From Dipteronia dyeriana (Eukaryota; Streptophyta; Magnoliopsida; Sapindales; Sapindaceae): a stretch of 64,000 nucleotides of DNA. Shown piece after piece: positions 37,942 through 50,284 of this stretch. The DNA lies in contig CM065297.1 of assembly GCA_032871835.1 (NCBI GenBank), positions 15,394,098 to 15,458,097 of the forward strand, in the 5' to 3' direction. The position numbers and the translations under genes were made by a program. The notes under the pieces are model-generated. The model did no database searches, was not told the origin of the DNA, and was given only the letters and a program-made list of their open reading frames with translations. Within the stretch, counting starts at the first letter, position 1. Every line of letters starts with the position of its first letter.

Positions 37942-39997
37942 CATTTGAAAGAATTTTCGATTTTATAAATTTACAATTTTTTCACATTTTAAAAATACTT
38001 GTTATTTAATTATTTTTTTTTAAAAAAGCAGTTTTACTATTTATTTCTTATTTAATTATTAATATATTTGTCATTCTTTTTGAAAAGAAATAAAAAATAA
38101 ATTCTTTCTTTTTTTCTTCTAAGGTTTAATTATTAATGTATTTGGATCATATCTTTATGTAGCATTTTTTTTTTTATTCTAAGGTTCAATTATGTATTCA
38201 ATTATGTGTTTCTTTATAGATCTAAAATTTAAATTTTGGGTTTCACATTTTATTTTGTTTCCTTGTTTTCTGTTATTTTCTATCATAAAGATTGTATTTT
38301 TTTTAAGCATATCTATATTTTAATTTTTAGTTATTTTTTGTTTCTCTTCCAGTAAAAAATGAACTTGTAATAAAAAACCAAACAAGAGAGAGCTCAAGAG
38401 TTGATGTTTAATTGTCTGCCCTTTATAGTTATGAGTTTAGTTATATTCGTTATGTTGTTCAAATAAAACATAACTTAATACTAATATTTAATAAATAAAT
38501 AAAAACAATTTCATATAGAAAAAGAAGATGGCATATTCTGAAATTAGTTAACAAAAACAATAAAAGTATTGTGGTTTAAATAACTAACCTCGTATAGCAT
38601 CTACAATTTTTTACCAAAGGCAACGAAACTTTTTTGTCAGAGTCACCACTTGTTTAACCTATAAACAAAGAATATATTGGATAGTGTCAGTAAACTATTA
38701 GGCAACATTGTAATTAAACCAAATAAATGGTGCAATCTCATTAAACGGTCTCACCAAACGGTAATGAGACTGTCCCATTGAAGACTTTCTCCAAATATAT
38801 ACAATAGCTCAATAACCACACAACATCAACAATAATATAATATTATATAATTTAAATAAAACCTATAAAATTAATTTAAATGGTTGCTGTTAAATAATAA
38901 AATATAGTAGTAAAAGAGAGTTTTAGATGTAAGTAATGTGGAGTTAGGGGTTGCGATTTTCTTTTCTTTGAACTGTTGAATTACCTTTTTCTAGAGATGT
39001 TCACTGTTCGGTTAAACCTTTCGAAACCAAACCGAAACCGTCCATCCATAACCGTAACCAAAACCGAACTGTAACTATCAGTTTCGAAACTGGTTGGAAA
39101 CTGATTTCTCGACGGTTCGGTTACGATTATCTTTCCGAAAAACCGTCACAAAACCAACGGTCTAACTTCCAGTTTTGATATATATATATATTAAATTAAC
39201 CAATAAAATTGTAACACGTGGCAATTATCATTATATTATTATTTTTAAAATTTAAAAATATTATTATTATTACTGTATACTATTATTATTATTAAAGTTT
39301 AATATTACTATTATTTTTAAAATGTATTATTATTATTATTATTATGACTATTATTAAATTTATTAATATTATCACCATCGTTATCAGCATCATCGTCTCT
39401 TTGGGCTTGAAAAATTATTTAGGCCAAAAAAGTTTTAGCCAAGAATTATGTAGCCCGGAAAATACCTTAGCTGATTTCCTTTTGAACCCAAAAAGCTTTG
39501 GTCAATGTATCTTTCCAACCTAATTTGGGACAGACCATCCTTTTTGAAACCCAAACCCTCTTGAATTGATAATTGAATTTTGACCTGTTAATTTTTTTTT
39601 ACCTATTTTGTGGACTGTGTGAGATAACCCTAATTATAAATGCTTTTCTTTAAAAAAATTCAACTGAAACATTAGATATCCTGATATCTCAAACTCGCCC
39701 AAATCTCCTCTCTCGTCAAACTCCACCTTTAAATCCTATGATATCTCTGTACTTTTTTACCAAAACGACACAAAATCCATGTCGAAATCCATGTCGAAAT
39801 CCATCTAAAATCGCCTAGACCAATTCCTTCCTCTCTTCTTCAGATTTCATCACTGGTTTGTATTTTTAGATTTCCTATTTACATATCTAAGGTCTTTGAT
39901 TCCCAAAATCGGATACCTTTTATTTCTTGTTTTGAGGTTATTATGTGGTGATTGCATGTGGATTTTTTAATAAATAGACTCCCTCTTCTTTTCCTGA
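37942..39997. other. AT-rich spacer with an AACCG-rich patch
   Basis: Mostly A/T runs and (ATT)n at about 39235-39360. At 39010-39165 a cluster of AACCG/CGGTT pentamers looks like a degenerate repeat. No gene recognized. Confidence 0.4.
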
Positions 39998-40262
39998 GAT
40001 CTGGATTTTAGATTTATTTTATTTCATCCACATTTGATTACTGTTATTTTCTCTTTTTCAGATTTATATCTTGGTTTTCTTCTTTGTTTTAGAATTAAAA
40101 TTTCGATTTGAAGAGTATTTTATTTAATTAGATCTAGATTTTAGATTTATTTTATTTCATCAACATCTATTTACTGTTATTTTCTCATTTTTAGATTTAT
40201 ATCTTGGTTTTCTTCTCTTTTTTAGAATTAAAATTTCGATTTCAAGAGTATTTTTTTTAATT
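39998..40262. repeat. 133-bp tandem duplication
   Basis: Copies 39998-40130 and 40131-40262 share GATCT(G/A)GATTTTAGATTT, then TTACTGTTATTTTCTC and AGAATTAAAATTTCGATTT. They lie in T-rich DNA that resembles an intron, but no exon is identified. Confidence 0.85.
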
Positions 40263-40753
40263 ATATATGAATTTCATGTGTATTTTTTAATTTTTTTTTC
40301 GTTTTTTCATTTCAATTCAGATCCATGTAGTAGCAACAATTTATTAGTTTAGTTCTTTTTTTTTTGTAGATCTCGGTTTTTATGTTATATTCTTCGGTTT
40401 TAGATTTAAACATATTATATATTTCTTTTGAAGTTTAGATTATTGTTTTCAAGTTCTTTTTTTTTTCCTTTTAATGATTTGTTATCAACTGAATCGACCT
40501 ATATGTTGATATAATTTGGTTTCTTTTGGTCAGTAATTGGTTATTTTGGACCTGCTTCTTATATGATTGTTTTTAGGTTCCATATTGATGTGTTATGTAC
40601 CTTCTATTTGCATAAAAGATTTTGATTACAATTTGAGTTGAAACTATTTGTAGGGTATATGTTCATGAGTGTGATTTTAAATTCAACAAACTCAATAAAA
40701 AGAAATTAATCATATCCAACCATCATCATCACAACTACAACCTTTATACAGCA

Positions 40754-42248
40754 TGTAAGTTCCTCGGTTTTTGATTGGCTTATTTCGTTGACAACCACAT
40801 TTTGTGATCAATATGTAAGGGTAGTTTTAGGGCTTCATTGTTCGTAACCAAGCTCAAGTATCAAAGATAAAATCACTTACTTAACTTCATTGAAGAGATT
40901 TAGTGCACACACTCACACTCATGCATTTTATTTTAATTATCTTGCTTGCATGCTTATTTACCATTTTGTGCCTTGTGTGTCCTATTTTTATTTGAGTGTT
41001 GAATGTTTGTTTGTGCCTTAAAAGAGAGAATTTTTCCTTTATATCGTGGTCTAGACCGCTCTCTGTGCAGTACCCACGCCGCGGCCTGCACAGTGGTGTT
41101 TGGCAGAGGTTGTGCGCTGTGTCTACCGCGGTCTGTGCTTGTTGTCTACGCCGCGGTCTCCAAAGCGGAGTTTCACAGAGGATGCACGCTGTCCAGACCG
41201 CGGTCTGTGCACGCTGCATGCACAGCGGCCTACAGAGCGGTATTGTCTAGACGATACACCGCTCTCTGTGCCGCGGTACAACCAGCGGTCCTGACGCGTT
41301 GTGGTTGCATTTTGCCAAAAACGACGCAGTTTCATTTGAGGCTTCATATATATACATCATCTTCATCCCAATTCGTTTGGAGAGCTTCCAAACCTAATTT
41401 TAAGAGAGAGAAAAGGTTCTTTAGAGAGAGAAGCTCCAAGAAGGCATTTTTACTCAACATTCTTTAAAATCCAAATCATCAAGCATCTTTCAAGCATGGG
41501 TTTCTTGTTTGTTCATGACTAGTTATTCTCTACATGTTCTAATCTCCATGTTTTCATTACTAAGACATGTATACCTAGGGTTTTAGTCTTTATTGCATAT
41601 TAATTGCTTGCTTGGTTGTTTAATTGCTTTTATGACATGCTTATGTGTTGATTGTTGGTTGAGATGCTTTAATTTGTGATAGCTAGCATTTAGGACGATT
41701 TTGCCCTTCTAGCTAAATCTTCTTGCCTTTGCATTTAGAACATTGATATCTAGGATTTGCTTTAATTGTCATTATTAATCCTAGATAAGCATGAATGTAT
41801 TGACCTAGCATTTTTACATATTGAATATTCTTGCATATTCACTTACGTTTCCATCATATCTTCATTGTTGTTTTAGCTTGTGGCTAGGTGGTTAGTGCAC
41901 AAGGCTAGTGATCCAAAATCGCTATTAAAGCCCGTTGGGTAGAGTGAAATGGTTAGTAACTGGAGGGTTAGACGAGATGTCAACCTAGGTTGTAAACTTT
42001 TACTCAATAGTGGATTATGAGGATCGAGGGCGGCGCTCTAAATAGCCCGTGGTTTTTCCCATTTGGAGCGTTTCCACGTATATTTTCCGTGTTGTTATTG
42101 TTTTATGTTTGTTGTCATTTAATTGAGCATTTAAGTAGAATGAGGTAGAATTGTTAATATTGATTAATTCACAAAATTGGTAATCTATCGAATTAAAACC
42201 TATTCACCCCCCTCTAGGTTATAGATACACACTTTCTTGGGAATTTCA
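40754..42248 (+). repeat. 5' LTR of copia element
   Basis: 1,495 bp, TG...CA, matching the 3' LTR along its length. It contains a GC-rich tract at about 41050-41300 with repeated CCGCGGTCT-like motifs inside otherwise AT-rich DNA. Confidence 0.95.
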
Positions 42249-42249
42249 A

Positions 42250-42262
42250 TTGGTATCAGAGG
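42250..42262 (+). other. Primer-binding site
   Basis: TTGGTATCAGAGG begins one base after the LTR terminal CA. It matches the TGGTATCAGAGC complement of plant initiator Met tRNA except at the last base. Confidence 0.85.
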
Positions 42263-42393
42263 TGGTGCCTAGATATACTTAGGTGATCCGTGCATTGTGT
42301 GTGTCTTACCTTGTGCATTTTTCTTTGGTTGTCTGCATTTTTGTGTGTTGCATTACATTTGCATCTTCATATCATTCATTACCCTCAAACACT

Positions 42394-45300
42394 ATGAGTG
42401 GAAACGGAAATAGTCATGAGGGAGCCTCAAGCACAAGACCCTCTTTGCTCAATGAGGTGAATTATGCTACTTGGAAGGGCAAGATGGAAGCCTATCTTTG
42501 CCAAATAGATGACCGTGCTTGGATGGCTATTGAAGACTGTTATACTCCTCCAACAATGACTACCGACGATGATGTAGAAGCCCCTAAGCCCAAGTCTAGT
42601 TGGAGTACTCAAGAGTTTGAAGCATCCAAGTGGAACAACAAAGCTATGCATGCCATCCTTTGTGCCGTGGACGATAATATATACAAGTTGGTCCAAAACA
42701 CTAGAATTGCAAATGAGGCTTGGGGCATTCTTCAAATGGCACATGAGGGAACCGAGGTAGTCAAGGACTTAAAGCTCCAAGTCTTCCAAATGCAATTTGA
42801 GATGATTAGGATGGAGGAGCATGAATGCTTCAATGACTTCCAAATGAAGTTGATGGATATTGTCAACCAAAGCCATTAACTTGGTGACCTCTATTCGGAT
42901 AGGAGATTCAAGCAAAAAATTATGAGGTCACTTCCGTCACGATTCGAATGAAAGGTGACGGCACTTGAAGAGAATAGTGAGTACAAGAATATGAAGCTGA
43001 GTGAAGTCATTGGAAGACTTCTAGTTTATGAGTCTAGATGGAACACCTCACCCACACCTCCGAAGAAGCAAAAGAGCATTGCCTTGAAGACCACTAAGGT
43101 TGAAAAAGATGAGGAGGACGCAGATGAAGAAATGACCCTCATGGTTAAAAGATTCAAGAAATTCATGAAGTTTGAGAGGAAAGGTTTTGGGTCAAAGGGA
43201 AAGGAAGTGAAGAAGAAATCTCACTTTAAGAAGATTGAAAAGTTTCAAGAAAGTGACTCCAAGAAGGGCATTCAATGCTATGAATGCAGTGGTTTTAGTC
43301 ACATTGTTGAAGAATGTGCAAATTTGAAGAAAAAGAAAAGGGGAAGGCGATGGCGGCAACTTGGAGTGATAGTGAAGACTTAGAAGAGGAAGAAAAATCT
43401 TTGGATGATGAAGATACAGTTGCAAACTTCATTACCTTCACAACATCTCATAATGGCAAGGAAGTTGTGAGTGACAAGGAAGAAGTAGATGACTCTAGTG
43501 ATGAGAGTACATCTTATAACTCTAGATTTGAGATTGATGAGGAAATGGACTATGTAGACTTCATGAAATTTTTTGAAAAGTCTAGATTGAAAAAGAAGAA
43601 AGAGGTTCAAGAGTTGAAGAAGAAGAATCTAGAGTTGACTCTCAAGATTACTCACTTGAGTGAGAAAGTAAAGAGTGGAAAAGAGTTAGAGAGTTTAAAG
43701 TTGGAGCTTGTGATCACTAAGAAGAGTGAAGAAAACTTGAAGATTGAACTTAAGGAAGCAAAATAATTGGTTGCCAAGATGACATCCGGAATCAAGAGAC
43801 TTGACAAGATGCTATCATGTGGGAAGAGTCCGAGTGATAAAACGGGCATAGGATATGTGGAAGGCAAGGATGCCACTTCCTTGAAGAAGACCATCTTTGT
43901 CAAAAGTCAAGAGGTCAAAGAGACTCAAGGTTCACATCAACAAATGAGATCTAATGAAGTTGGAGAATCTTCAAAGCAAGCTCAAATGAAGGCTCAAACA
44001 AATTCTCAAGCAAAAGCACATCCACCAAGAGCTAGAACACATCATACAAGACCTCAACTTCCAAGTAGCCCTCAAATTAAACAAAGGAGTTTTCACCCAC
44101 AACCAAGAAGAGAAGCTAATGTGGCTCAACCACAAAGTATGTTTCAAAGAAGAGATTCGGCTCAACACCAAAGGACAACTCAAAGGAAAGAGAAGTATTC
44201 CATGCTCACATAAGGATATGGTATGAATTCTTACTTTACTCCAATTTGTCATTATTGTGGTGTTGAAGGTCACATAAGGCCGAACTGTTTTAAATTCATT
44301 AAGTTGTGTCGTTTTGAAAGCATGATTGAGAAGAATATGCTTAGAAGAGCCAAAATGCATGCACCTAAGAATTTTAGAGCCAATGAACCCAAGGCTTCTA
44401 GAAATGACAATGTTGCTACTTAGTGGACTAGAACAAATGAGTATGTTTGCCATGTGGCCCAAGTGGAGTTCAAGGCGAAAGCCTCTAACACTTGGTACCT
44501 TGATAGTGGTTGTTCTAGGCATATGACCGGAAACAAGAGTTTCTTTGAAACTCTTGTGATGGAGGATGGTGGATTTGTCACCTTTGGTGATGGTTCAAGT
44601 AAGAAGGTTCTAGGAAAAAGAAACATCACCATCCCCGGTTTTCCCTCCTTGCCCAATGCCCTCTATATAGATGGCTTGCAAGCCAATCTCATTAGCATAT
44701 CACATTTAAGTGATGAAGGGCTTTCGGTTTTGTTTGGAAAAGTTGATTGCTCTATTTTAAGAGAAGGTGGACATGTTCTATTGAAAGGCAAGAGATCAAG
44801 TGACAATTGTTATTGTCTTGATTCTAATGGCATCTCTTGCAATTTGTCTAGTTGTGATCAAGTTGAATTATGGCATCAAATGTTAGGTCATATGAATTTC
44901 AAAGACTTGAAAGTTCTTGAGAGGTTGAAAGTTGTGAGAGACCTTCCTAAATTTGGAAATAGGATTGAGGGAGTTTGTAGACCTTGTCAACAAGGAAAGC
45001 AAACTAAGAGTGTGCATACGAAGGGTAAGTATCTTGCCACTAAGGAGCCATTAGAGCTTCTTCATATGGACTTTATGGGTCCCATGCAAACCGAGAGTCT
45101 TGGTGGCAAGAGATACATTTTTGTGTGTGTGGATGATTTTTCTAGATTCACTTGGACTTACTTTCTTAGAGAAAAATTTGAAACGTTTGAAACTTTTAAA
45201 ATGCTTTGCACTAAAATTCAAAATGAGAAGGATTATCACATAAAATGCATTAAGAGAATTATGAGTGATCATAGGAAAGAATTTGAAAATGTTTGCTTTG

Positions 45301-47499
45301 AATTTTTTTGTGATAGTCTTGGAATCTCCCATGAGTTCTCGGCTCTTCGAACTCCTCAACAAAATGGGATAGTAGGGAGGAAGAATATAGTCTTCCAAGA
45401 GATGGCCCATGTGATGTTGCATAGCAATAATGTGCCTAGGAACCTTTAGGCTGATGCTGTCAATACGGCTTGTTATATAGGCAATAGGGTTTTTCTAAGG
45501 CCCGGGACTAGGCAAACCTCCTATGAATTGTGGAAGGGTAGGAAGCCAAATGTTAGCTACTTCCACTCATTTGGAAGCAAGTGCTACATTTTAAATGACC
45601 GTGATCAACTTGGCAAGTTTGATGCTAAGAGTGATGACGGGATTTTCATTGACTATGCCCTAAATAATAAGGCCTATAGAGTTTTTAATTTGAAGACACG
45701 AAGTGTTATGGAATCATCTAATGTGGTCATAGATGATTGTAGGCCTAAGATTAGTAACCATGATGAGATGTCTGGTGATGAAAAATCAAAGCTTGAAAAA
45801 GAGATCACTAAATCTCTTGATAGAGATCCTACTTTGGACTCTAAGGAACCCGTTCCTTGGGTTAGGCATCTCCACAACAAAAGTGACATTCTTGGAAATG
45901 TGAATAAGGGTGTGAGGACTAGGCCTCAATTAGCAAATCAAATTAGTTACACTTGTTACACCTCTCAAATTGAACCCAAAAAGGTTGATGAAGCTTTAAG
46001 TGATGAGTTTTGGGTTCTTGCTATGCAATAAGAGTTAAATCAATTTGAAAGGAATGAGGTTTGGACTCTAGTTCCTAGTCCTAAGAACACTAATGTGATA
46101 GGCACCAAGTGGGTCTATAGGAACAAATCAGATGAGAATGACAACATTGTGCGGAACAAAGCCAGACTTGTTGCACAAGGATACTCTTAAATTGAGGGTA
46201 TCGACTTTGAGGAGACTTTTGCTCCTGTTGCCCGATTAGAGTCCATTAGGCTTCTCTTATCCATATCTTGTGTTCACAAGTTTAAGTTGTATCAAATGGA
46301 TGTTAAGAGTGCCTTCCTAAATGGCCTCTTACAAGAGGAGGTGTTTGTTAAAGCAACCTAAGGGGTTTGAGGATCCACACCACCCCAATCATGTTTATCG
46401 CCTCAAGAAGACACTATATGGGTTGAAACAAGCACCGAGGGCTTGGTATGAGTGCCTTACTCTTTATCTTGTTGACAATGGCTATTCTAGAGGTAGTGTT
46501 GACAAGACTTTGTTCATCAAGTGCACTAAAGATGAGATATTCATAGCTCAAATTTATGTTGATGACATTGTTTTTGGTTCCACCAACAACTTGAAAGTTC
46601 AACAATTTATTGATGTCATGACTCATGAGTTTGAAATGAGCATGGTTGGTGAACTCAATTACTTCCTAGGCTTGCAAATCAAGAAAATGCATGATGAGAT
46701 CTTCATATCCAAAGCTAAGTATGCCAAGAACTTAGTGAAGAAGTTTGGCCTTGAGAATGCCAAGCATTGTGACACACCAATGAGTACCACTTTGAAACTT
46801 AGCAAGGATGCTAGTGGAAAAGGTGTGGATCAAAGTCTATATTGTGGCATGATAGGGAGCTTGCTATACTTGACTGCTAGTAGGCCTGATATAGCTTTTA
46901 GTGCTGGTGTTTGTGCTAGGTACCAAGTCAATCCCAAGGAATCCCATCTCTCATCTATGAAGAGAATCATTCGATATGTGAATGGGACATCCAACTATGG
47001 AATATAGTACTCTTTTGACACTAATGCTAGTTTAGTTGGCTTTAGTGATGCAGGTTGGGCAGGTAATTGTGATGATAGGAAGAGAACATCGGGCAGTTTC
47101 TTCTTCCTAGGGAACAATCTTGTGTCATGGTTTTGCAAGAAGCAAAATTCCATCTCATTATCCACAGCCGAGGCCGAGTATATAGCTGTTGGGAGTGCTT
47201 GTACACAATTCATTTGGATGAAGCAAATGCTTGTGGATTATGGCTTTAAGCAAGGTACTCTAACCCTTTATTGTGATAACATGAGTGCCATCAATATTTA
47301 AAAAAATCCTGTCCAACACTCTAGAACCAATCATATTGACATTAGACATCATTTCATTAGGGAGCTAGTTGAGAGCAAATGCATTGCACTTGAACATGTG
47401 AGCACAAATGATCAATTAGCGGATTTGTTTACTAAACCATTAGATTCAACTAAGTTTAAATCTCTTAGTCGGTCTATTGGGATTTGTCATATGCATTGA
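42394..47499 (+). pseudogene. Copia gag-pol polyprotein, multiply broken
   Basis: Domains in order: gag with a UBN2-like region (from ATG 42394) and a zinc knuckle C-x2-C-x4-H-x4-C (about 43276-43317); an acidic linker; a second CCHC knuckle (about 44248); aspartic protease with WYLDSGCSRHMTG (about 44491); integrase zinc region and catalytic core (about 44870-45400); reverse transcriptase with YVDD (about 46555); RNase H with TAEAEYIA (about 47163), ending at TGA 47497. Stops lie at 42877, 42949, 43764, 45447, 46029, 46188, 47005 and 47299, with frameshifts near 43320 and 46340. The integrase catalytic Glu reads Gly (GGG at 45375-45377). It cannot make a working polyprotein. Confidence 0.93.
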
Positions 47500-48426
47500 T
47501 GGGTTTTGATGGTTGACCCCTTATGAGGAGCTCAAGCAAAGAGAGCGAACTTATATCTTAATAAGCAAATAATTGTTCAATTTTATACTATTTAATTAAT
47601 TGCTTGAGTATCTTGGATGTATATATTATTATATGTCTTTTTATTCAATAAGTGTGTTTTGCCTTATTTGAAATGCATGTCTCATTTGTGTTCAAACATG
47701 TATTTTTGGACTAGAAAATTTGATTGGGAAGTACATTTGATTGACCCAAAGTTTATCTCCATTGTTTGTAAAAACTTGATCTTGACATGCTTCAAGTGAT
47801 ATGCATGATGAATTTATTGAACGCTTACAAAATGATTGAAAATATATGTGCAAGTGACTTTTGAGACTTTATTCAATAAGGATATTGTATCCATTTCAAG
47901 GATTTCATAATCTAATAGTCTCTCTCTTTACTTATTGAACAAGGCTACTATCATACGGGCATCTTGCCCAGAAAAATCTAATAGGGCGTAATAGTCGCTC
48001 ATGTCTTGTTCAACTTGTAAAGTTTGATAGTTGCTCAATTTTTTTTTTGGTTAATCTAAATCTCGTTTTCCATTGACTATTTGGTGCAAATTGGTTTGAC
48101 TTCTCTTGGAATCTCATGTGATATTTTCCTTTGCCAAATACCATGCTTTTGGACATTGATGTTGCATGTATTTCACTCAAGGTAAATCTTTCGCACATAT
48201 TCAAATCAATAAAACTTCCTTGAATTTCTCTCTCTCTTAATTAACCTGCATAAAGTTGTTATATATGATGATACGTTTACATTGCAAATATCTCTCTTTG
48301 CTACAGCATCCCGGTTGGGGGATACTCCTTTACCTATCTTGTGACAAAAAGGGGGAGTAGTATTGGATTTATGGGGAGTTGATATTGGTATGTTTTAAAG
48401 GGAGTTGACTTATTTATGGGGAGTAG

Positions 48427-49949
48427 TGGTGAATAGACTTTAATTAACTTTTATCCAATTTTCGTTAATAGTCAAGTTGGCGAAAATTCCCCTAGCTAGT
48501 TGCAAAGATACCACAAGTGTAATAAATACGGAAATAGTAAAACACTTGAGATATACGTGGAAACCCTTAAAATGGGAAAAACCACGGGCTGATAAGTGCG
48601 CCACACTAGAACCTCGAATCCACTAATGATAAAGGAATTACAACCTAATTCCGGTTTAATCCTCTACCACTACCTAATCTCGGTATAAGTGAACTTAGTT
48701 CATCATGCTTATGCTTTAAGCTACCTACTTCCGGAAGCAACACAAGTCTTACTTCTCAATGAAGAGATAAAGTGTCCTGAGTGAATATATGATGATATTC
48801 AATGAACAAACAAGGCTAGGGAACCCTATATGCTTATCTAGGATAATGCAAGTGCTAAATGACATGTTCAAATAGCTTAGCTAAACATAGATCAATCAAT
48901 CCTATGAAGCTATCACAATACAACACTCAATCATGTCATCACAACAATTTCTAATTTGTATCTAGAAATATTATAAGAGAATACAATTAATTAAAGAGAT
49001 GGTTTAGTAAGCAAAACGCTTAACTTGTAAGAAGATAGTGAAGAACTTACCAAACAAGATGTGATGAAGCAGCCCTATCCATTGATGCACTCTAAATGAA
49101 CTTAGATGATGCATGATGAAGATTTAATGCTCATGGGAATGCTTTGAGTTATTAAAAATGAGTTCTTTGAAGTGTTTTTCCTTTGAAACGTGTTCTAAGG
49201 AAGAAATGTGATATTCTGAACTCACACACGACCTTAAGGCATTGCGTTATATATATATAAGATCCAAACAAAGTAAGGTCATTTTGGAAAAAACGTTCCA
49301 GCTTCCTCTGTGTGCGCCGGTGACGTGAGCTGGTCGAGTAGCGCACAACCTATTTTTAAAACAGGCGCTGGACGAGTGGCACATCCCAGTAGCACAACAC
49401 AAGCGCAGATTCTCTGGGATGTTTGCGATGGTGAGGCTGCGCTAGACGAGTAGCGCATCACCGTTGCATGCCCATATTTTTCAACTACGAACGGGTGCAG
49501 CAGCGCAGCTCAGTGGCGCATGACTAATGGCGGTCCACTGTGAAAGTTGCGCTGGTGAGATGCGCCGGTCGAGTAGCTCACCACCAGCGCAAGACCTATT
49601 TTTTCAACACTCAAAAGCTCAAAAGCACAAAAGCAATAAGTTCAAGAGTGATGAAATTGCATCCTATTTTAATGCCTAGCATTACATAAAACTTTCATAG
49701 CAAGATGCAAATAGGTCAACAAGAGTCATTTAAACTAAAATACACACAAGAAAACACTCAACATAGAAGATCAAAAGTTATGCATGAATATGTGAGTGTG
49801 TGCAACTATCTCTTCAAAGTAAGTAAGCACAATAATTTTACCTTTGGTGCTTCTCCTCTTGAGGTCCTGAGAGCCTAAGCTACCCTTACATGAACCCCAA
49901 CAATGTGGTTGTTCACGAAATAAGCCAATCAACAAATGATGACTTTTCA
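48427..49949 (-). mobile_element. Nested antisense LTR of a related copia family
   Basis: Read on minus from 49949, the sequence follows the host LTR at moderate identity: TTGATTGGCTTATTTCGT, then CACACACTCACA, and finally AGCCCGTGGTTTTTCCCAT and TTTCCACGTATA before stopping near CTATTCACC. It lacks the last 60 bases or so of a complete LTR. A 45-bp sequence (GTTGATATTGGxATGTTTTA...) occurs on both sides (about 48376-48422 and 49950-49995), longer than any normal target duplication. It carries its own GC-rich CGCC/GCGC tract at about 49310-49590. Confidence 0.8.
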
Positions 49950-50270
49950 GTTGATATTGGCATGTTTTAAAGGGAGTTGACCTATTTAGGGGGAGGTTTT
50001 TTGCTTTGTGCATTGTTGATTGCATGTTACTTGTTTCTATTTCATGCAAATTGTACTTGTTTTATTTTTTCTTGATCCCTCTCATACACTTGTCTTGGAA
50101 AGTGTAGTTCTTTGTTTTGTAGAGATGATCATGCTACAAGAGCTGAAAGATTTAAAGATTTAGCTTTAGGTATCTCTTGTAACATAGGATGGTTGTTTGT
50201 TGACCTCTTGTTGTTTCTTGTTATGTGTTGTGAGGATATCTTGTGAGTGAGTGGTTTTGTCATAAAATAG

Positions 50271-50284
50271 CCAAAGTGGGAGAT
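50271..50284 (+). other. Polypurine tract
   Basis: CAAAGTGGGAGAT directly precedes the TG of the 3' LTR, the expected plus-strand priming site. Confidence 0.75.

Noticed and set aside
41003..41467. 154-residue frame in the 5' LTR and its counterpart at 50536-51012
   Set aside because: Both lie within the LTR over the CCGCGG tract and are open in several frames on both strands; GC-rich repeats lower stop frequency.
42283..42393. Earlier start for copia gag
   Set aside because: The upstream ATG encodes a hydrophobic stretch untypical of gag; MSGNGNS at 42394 fits the usual gag start.
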